Assembly: GCA_049340005.1 (NCBI GenBank)
Contig: JBMPIY010000006.1
Length of the DNA: 64,000 bases
Strand: one strand, 5' to 3'
Source: CAXBDP01 sp963974465
GTDB taxonomy: Bacteria; Bacteroidota; Bacteroidia; Cytophagales; Cyclobacteriaceae
Shown: positions 61,081 to 64,000 of the stretch, piece by piece
Layout: every line of letters starts with the position of its first letter
Position numbering within the stretch: the first letter of the stretch is position 1
Made by a program: the position numbers and the translations under genes
The notes under the pieces: model-generated
The model's input: only the letters and a program-made list of their open reading frames with translations
What the model was told of the DNA's origin: nothing
Database searches by the model: none

Positions 61081-63831
61081 CTATTTATTGTACCAATGAT
61101 CTCTCATGATTTCTGCTGTAGTTTCGTGAGTTTGTCCTCCCGCAGTCAGAATAACTCTGTATGTGCCTTCAGCAGCAGGTTCGGTCACATAATTGATATC
61201 GCCAAATCGAGCATTTATATCTTCTTCAGACATACCAAACTCTTTCATTCTTTCCATTTGAGCCTTCACTTGTGTGATTTCACGTTCAGTTCTCTCACGG
61301 CTGATCTGTTGCATTGGCCACATAATCTCGTTAAGACCCTTAGTTTTGGTGCCTGTCATAGAGTATACTTCTCTCGCTCCACGCATAATTTTCACAGTTA
61401 CATCACCGCTCGGTACTTGGTTGAGGTGGTATCTAATCATAATGCCATTTGGCTCACTTTCACCTTCAAAATTAGTGTGTGGTGAGTGATTTTCACCAGT
61501 GCTTACCCAACGTACTTTTGGTTTCGTAGGGAATAGATGCGATGCTTTATTTATGTTTTCAGCAGTTAACTCATGCATCCAAGAAATATCAGCGATAAAT
61601 GCACCTCTTCCGTGTGTACCAACTACCAAATCGTATTCACGCGGGTGGATTACAAAATCATGAATTGGATTTGTTGGCATATTGCCCTTCATCTTATTCC
61701 AAATCTTGCCACCATCAATGGAAACATAAATGGCCATTTCAGTACCGACAAATAATAGATTTGGGTTTCTTGGATCTTCTCTTATTACGTTGATTGGTTC
61801 ATTTGGAAGATTGGCGCTTATCGAAGTCCAAGTTTTTCCAAAATCAGTCGTTTTGTAAACAAATGGTCTGAAATCATCATTTCTGAAACCTGTGTAAGTT
61901 ACATAAGCAGTTCCATTGTAATGGTTAGAAGCAATAACTCTGCTCACCCAATAGCCAGGATTACCTGTGATATTACCATTTAGGTTTTCCCAGTTTTCGC
62001 CATTATCTAAACTTACCCATACATTACCATCATCAGTACCAGCCCATAATTGGCCTCTACGAATGGGAGATTCATCTATGGAAGTAATTGTACCGTATTG
62101 GATATTACCTGTACCTCCGATTTGCTCGGGAGTAGCAGTGCTCAAGTCTGGGCTAGCGTATTCCCAATTTTCTCCTTTTGTAGTTGATCTTAGAAGTCTG
62201 TTACCAGCATGATACAATACATTAGGGTCGTGGGGAGATAGCATAATAGGTGAATTCCAATTGTATCTCATCTCACGATCGTTGTGACGGATTGATTGTC
62301 TTTCGCCAGTTACTTGATCTACTCTCGAAATTGCGCCAAATTGAGATTCATTGTACAACCAACGGCTGTCTGTAGGATCTACCACATTGTAGAACCCATC
62401 GCCACCACCTACAGTTTTCCAATCTTCAAGTCTAATATTTCCACCGCTTCTTTTGGTGCTTGGGCCTTTTACAGAGCCATTATCTTGTAATCCACCATAC
62501 ACATTGTATGGGTATTCCATATCTACATTAATAGCATAGAACTGAGCTAGTGGTTTTTCGTCAGGATGATACCAAGTTTTGCCACCATCGTAAGTTATTC
62601 CCATGCCATGATCATAGCCAAGCATCATGTGAAGTGAGTTATTTGGATCGATCCAAAGTGCATGGTTGTCACCACCAAAGTTGAATGGTCGGTACCAGTT
62701 CTTTCCACCGTCATCAGTAGCCCACATACGTACACCAAGCACAATTACGTGATCTTCGTCATTAGGATCAACACGTAATTGTTGATAGTAGTAACCTGGA
62801 CCACCACCAATATCTTCTCCGTCTGGACTTACTTTCGCCCAATTGGAGCCATTATCATTCGATCTCCAAACTTCTACACCTTTTACTCTTCCTTCTGGAG
62901 CAATACCTATTGTCAATTGGCGAAGCCTTTCAGAGTCGCTTACACCATCGATATTTACGTTTTCGATATTGGCGTATACCACATTAGGATTGCTTGCAGA
63001 ATAAGCTAACCCTATTCTACCTAAAAAGCCTGTAGGTAGTCCTCCTTCAAGTTTTGTCCAAGTATCACCACCATTTGTGGTTTTGTAAATGCCGCTACCT
63101 GGACCTCCTTCGTTGAACGTCCAAGGAGTACGGATTTTGTCATAAGCTGCGGCTATGATTGTATTTGGGTCGGTAGGATGCATTACGAAATCCACCACAC
63201 CGATATGCTTGTTATTTTCAAATACCGCAAGAGATTTTTTCCATGTTTTGCCGCCATCAGTAGTTTTGTAAAGGCCTCTTTCCTCATTATCAGAATATAA
63301 ATGACCTAAAGCTGCAACATACACTACATCTGGGTTGATTGGGTGAACAATAACTCTACCAATATGGCCAGAGTTTGGTAAGCCTACATTAGCCCAAGTT
63401 TTACCGGCGTCTGTAGATTTATAAACACCATCCCCCCAATATGTGCTTCTTGAGTTGTTTGCTTCACCACTACCTATCCAAACTTGGTCTGGATGGCTTT
63501 GAGAAACTGCAACAGCACCAATAGATACTATATCTTCATTATCGAAAATTGGGTAGAAGGAAATGCCATTATTCTCAGTTTTCCACAATCCACCAGAACC
63601 TGTGGCGGTATAAAAAGTAGTTGGATTGCTTTCCACTACGGCAAAGTCTACATATCGACCACCCTGACGAGTAGGGCCGATTTCACGATAATGAGTTTTT
63701 CCTAGAATTTCAGAGCCTAATTGCTGTGCCGAAGAAATATGCGGCATAGCAAGCCAGCCTGAAGCAAGTACCATCACGACAGCCATAGTCGAGGTAGTAG
63801 CTTGTTTGAGCTTGATAAATATTTTGTTCAT
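61081..63831 (-). CDS. Exported Asp-box (BNR/VPS10-sortilin-like) propeller protein
   Basis: 916 residues with a signal peptide (ASGWLAMPHISSAQQ). Many Asp-box units of the form S/T-x-D-x-G-x-T-W: STDAGKTWANV, TTDGGKTWKK, TTNGGDTWTK, SNDNGSNWAKV, TYDGGKTWYH, SLDNGENWENL, TTDFGKTWTS, SIDGGKIWNK. These form one or two beta-propellers (about 40-720), as in sortilin/VPS10 and glycosidase-like proteins. The C-terminal 190 residues have beta structure (HLNQVPSGDVTVKIM). Catalytic residues are not identifiable, so I do not call it a glycosidase. Confidence 0.9.
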   Translation of the reverse strand: MNKIFIKLKQATTSTMAVVMVLASGWLAMPHISSAQQLGSEILGKTHYREIGPTRQGGRYVDFAVVESNPTTFYTATGSGGLWKTENNGISFYPIFDNEDIVSIGAVAVSQSHPDQVWIGSGEANNSRSTYWGDGVYKSTDAGKTWANVGLPNSGHIGRVIVHPINPDVVYVAALGHLYSDNEERGLYKTTDGGKTWKKSLAVFENNKHIGVVDFVMHPTDPNTIIAAAYDKIRTPWTFNEGGPGSGIYKTTNGGDTWTKLEGGLPTGFLGRIGLAYSASNPNVVYANIENVNIDGVSDSERLRQLTIGIAPEGRVKGVEVWRSNDNGSNWAKVSPDGEDIGGGPGYYYQQLRVDPNDEDHVIVLGVRMWATDDGGKNWYRPFNFGGDNHALWIDPNNSLHMMLGYDHGMGITYDGGKTWYHPDEKPLAQFYAINVDMEYPYNVYGGLQDNGSVKGPSTKRSGGNIRLEDWKTVGGGDGFYNVVDPTDSRWLYNESQFGAISRVDQVTGERQSIRHNDREMRYNWNSPIMLSPHDPNVLYHAGNRLLRSTTKGENWEYASPDLSTATPEQIGGTGNIQYGTITSIDESPIRRGQLWAGTDDGNVWVSLDNGENWENLNGNITGNPGYWVSRVIASNHYNGTAYVTYTGFRNDDFRPFVYKTTDFGKTWTSISANLPNEPINVIREDPRNPNLLFVGTEMAIYVSIDGGKIWNKMKGNMPTNPIHDFVIHPREYDLVVGTHGRGAFIADISWMHELTAENINKASHLFPTKPKVRWVSTGENHSPHTNFEGESEPNGIMIRYHLNQVPSGDVTVKIMRGAREVYSMTGTKTKGLNEIMWPMQQISRERTEREITQVKAQMERMKEFGMSEEDINARFGDINYVTEPAAEGTYRVILTAGGQTHETTAEIMRDHWYNK

Positions 63832-64000
63832 AGTTTTTGAGTGAATTAATTCAAAATCAATTTATGCTTATAATTTATGAGTTCCGAATGTATTTCATAG
63901 TATTGAATATATCAGGGATAAACGGTCGTTGAGAAATCCGTTTGGGAAACCATTCTTTAAATATTCACTTGTTGGTCATTAGGTTTATGTGTATTTTTCT
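63832..64000. other. Upstream region of the Asp-box protein gene, no gene seen
   Basis: The last 169 bp lie upstream of the minus-strand Asp-box gene and contain no credible ORF. The stretch is AT-rich and probably holds that gene's promoter. Confidence 0.5.

Larger units (their letters stand above)
3931..61143. repeat. Dispersed octamer GCGGGAGG, 39 exact copies
   Basis: Read by eye on both strands. Plus-strand GCGGGAGG starts at 3931, 5750, 6657, 6817, 10042, 14953, 17595, 24602, 28662, 29616, 33598, 38002, 42157, 43332, 45458, 50688, 52784, 55724, 57149, 60400. Complement CCTCCCGC starts at 5007, 8304, 9332, 13845, 15532, 18201, 28180, 29018, 30438, 33151, 35047, 39672, 40871, 43929, 50884, 51389, 53088, 56754, 61136. 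Five are intergenic (3931, 5007, 9332, 13845, 33151); 21 are sense and 13 antisense within genes. In genes it encodes A-G-G, R-E-x, G-R, L-P, P-P-A or S-R depending on frame and strand, so protein constraint cannot explain it. Bases beside the octamer are variable, with C rare on either side. Confidence 0.9.

Noticed and set aside
3931..61143. GCGGGAGG octamer as Shine-Dalgarno/ribosome binding site (GGAGG)
   Set aside because: Sites are not placed 5-10 bp before starts; most lie deep inside genes, half on the antisense strand, and Bacteroidota hardly use Shine-Dalgarno signals.
61081..63831. Asp-box protein as a sialidase or glycosidase
   Set aside because: Asp-boxes alone do not show catalysis; no sialidase Arg triad or nucleophile pair was seen.
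1..64000. tRNA, rRNA, riboswitch, CRISPR array or insertion sequence
   Set aside because: No cloverleaf, repeat-spacer array, transposase or known riboswitch core was seen on either strand; short RNAs cannot be excluded by eye.

Overview
The window is ordinary chromosomal DNA of a Bacteroidota bacterium, most likely a marine-type Cytophagales member (Roseivirga/Fulvivirga/Marivirga-like; an inference from gene content, not a proven placement). Supporting signs are the low G+C content, start codons without Shine-Dalgarno sequences, a DUF4221 lipoprotein, a BatD homologue, a split CcmB-C-D-E-F cluster with a CcmF of about 840 residues, OmpA/PD40 envelope proteins and a large Asp-box (BNR) propeller protein. 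I see no rRNA, tRNA, CRISPR array, prophage or intact insertion sequence.

Layout. 0-4 kb: the end of a LysM protein, a DUF3078 outer-membrane protein, a HEPN/MNT toxin-antitoxin pair whose antitoxin is fused to an XRE repressor domain, and a DUF4221 lipoprotein. 4-9.3 kb: hydroxyacyl-CoA dehydrogenase, pheS, cysQ and two nucleotide-sugar genes. 9.4-12 kb: a tandem amidohydrolase pair, the second without metal ligands. 12-20.4 kb: dnaX with an A10 slippery run, an Nfu-type Fe-S protein, a DAACS transporter, aroC, batD, a small orphan ORF and an MltF-like transglycosylase. 20.5-26.1 kb: a complete RND efflux operon. 26-30 kb: hydrolase, superoxide dismutase, tadA, aspS. 30.3-33.1 kb: a partner-switching module (phosphatase, STAS antagonist, anti-sigma-type kinase). 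33.2-38.4 kb: three overlapping parvulin/SurA-type genes and MoxR. 38.5-43.2 kb: cytochrome c maturation genes. 43-47 kb: a FabL-like reductase, a hydrolase, a Tat-exported class V aminotransferase and a DUF2520 protein. 47-59 kb: OmpA/PD40 protein, an aldehyde dehydrogenase/GMC alcohol oxidase pair, an Fe-S photolyase, a TetR regulator divergent from an AsmA-like protein, and a metallophosphoesterase. 59-64 kb: VOC protein, small hypothetical, sugar nucleotidyltransferase, and the Asp-box protein.

The strongest unexplained signal is not a gene. The exact octamer GCGGGAGG (or its complement CCTCCCGC) occurs 39 times by my reading, about once per 1.6 kb, where a rough composition estimate gives less than one. 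Copies lie on both strands (20 and 19), in all reading frames, sense and antisense to genes, and between genes. The flanks show no extended consensus. This looks like a genome-wide DNA signal such as a Chi-type recombination site, an uptake-type sequence or a protein-binding/architectural motif. Other points worth following are the probable programmed frameshift or transcriptional slippage in dnaX, the fused repressor-antitoxin with a matching palindrome, the metal-less amidohydrolase partner, and a conserved-looking 62-residue ORF with its own terminator.
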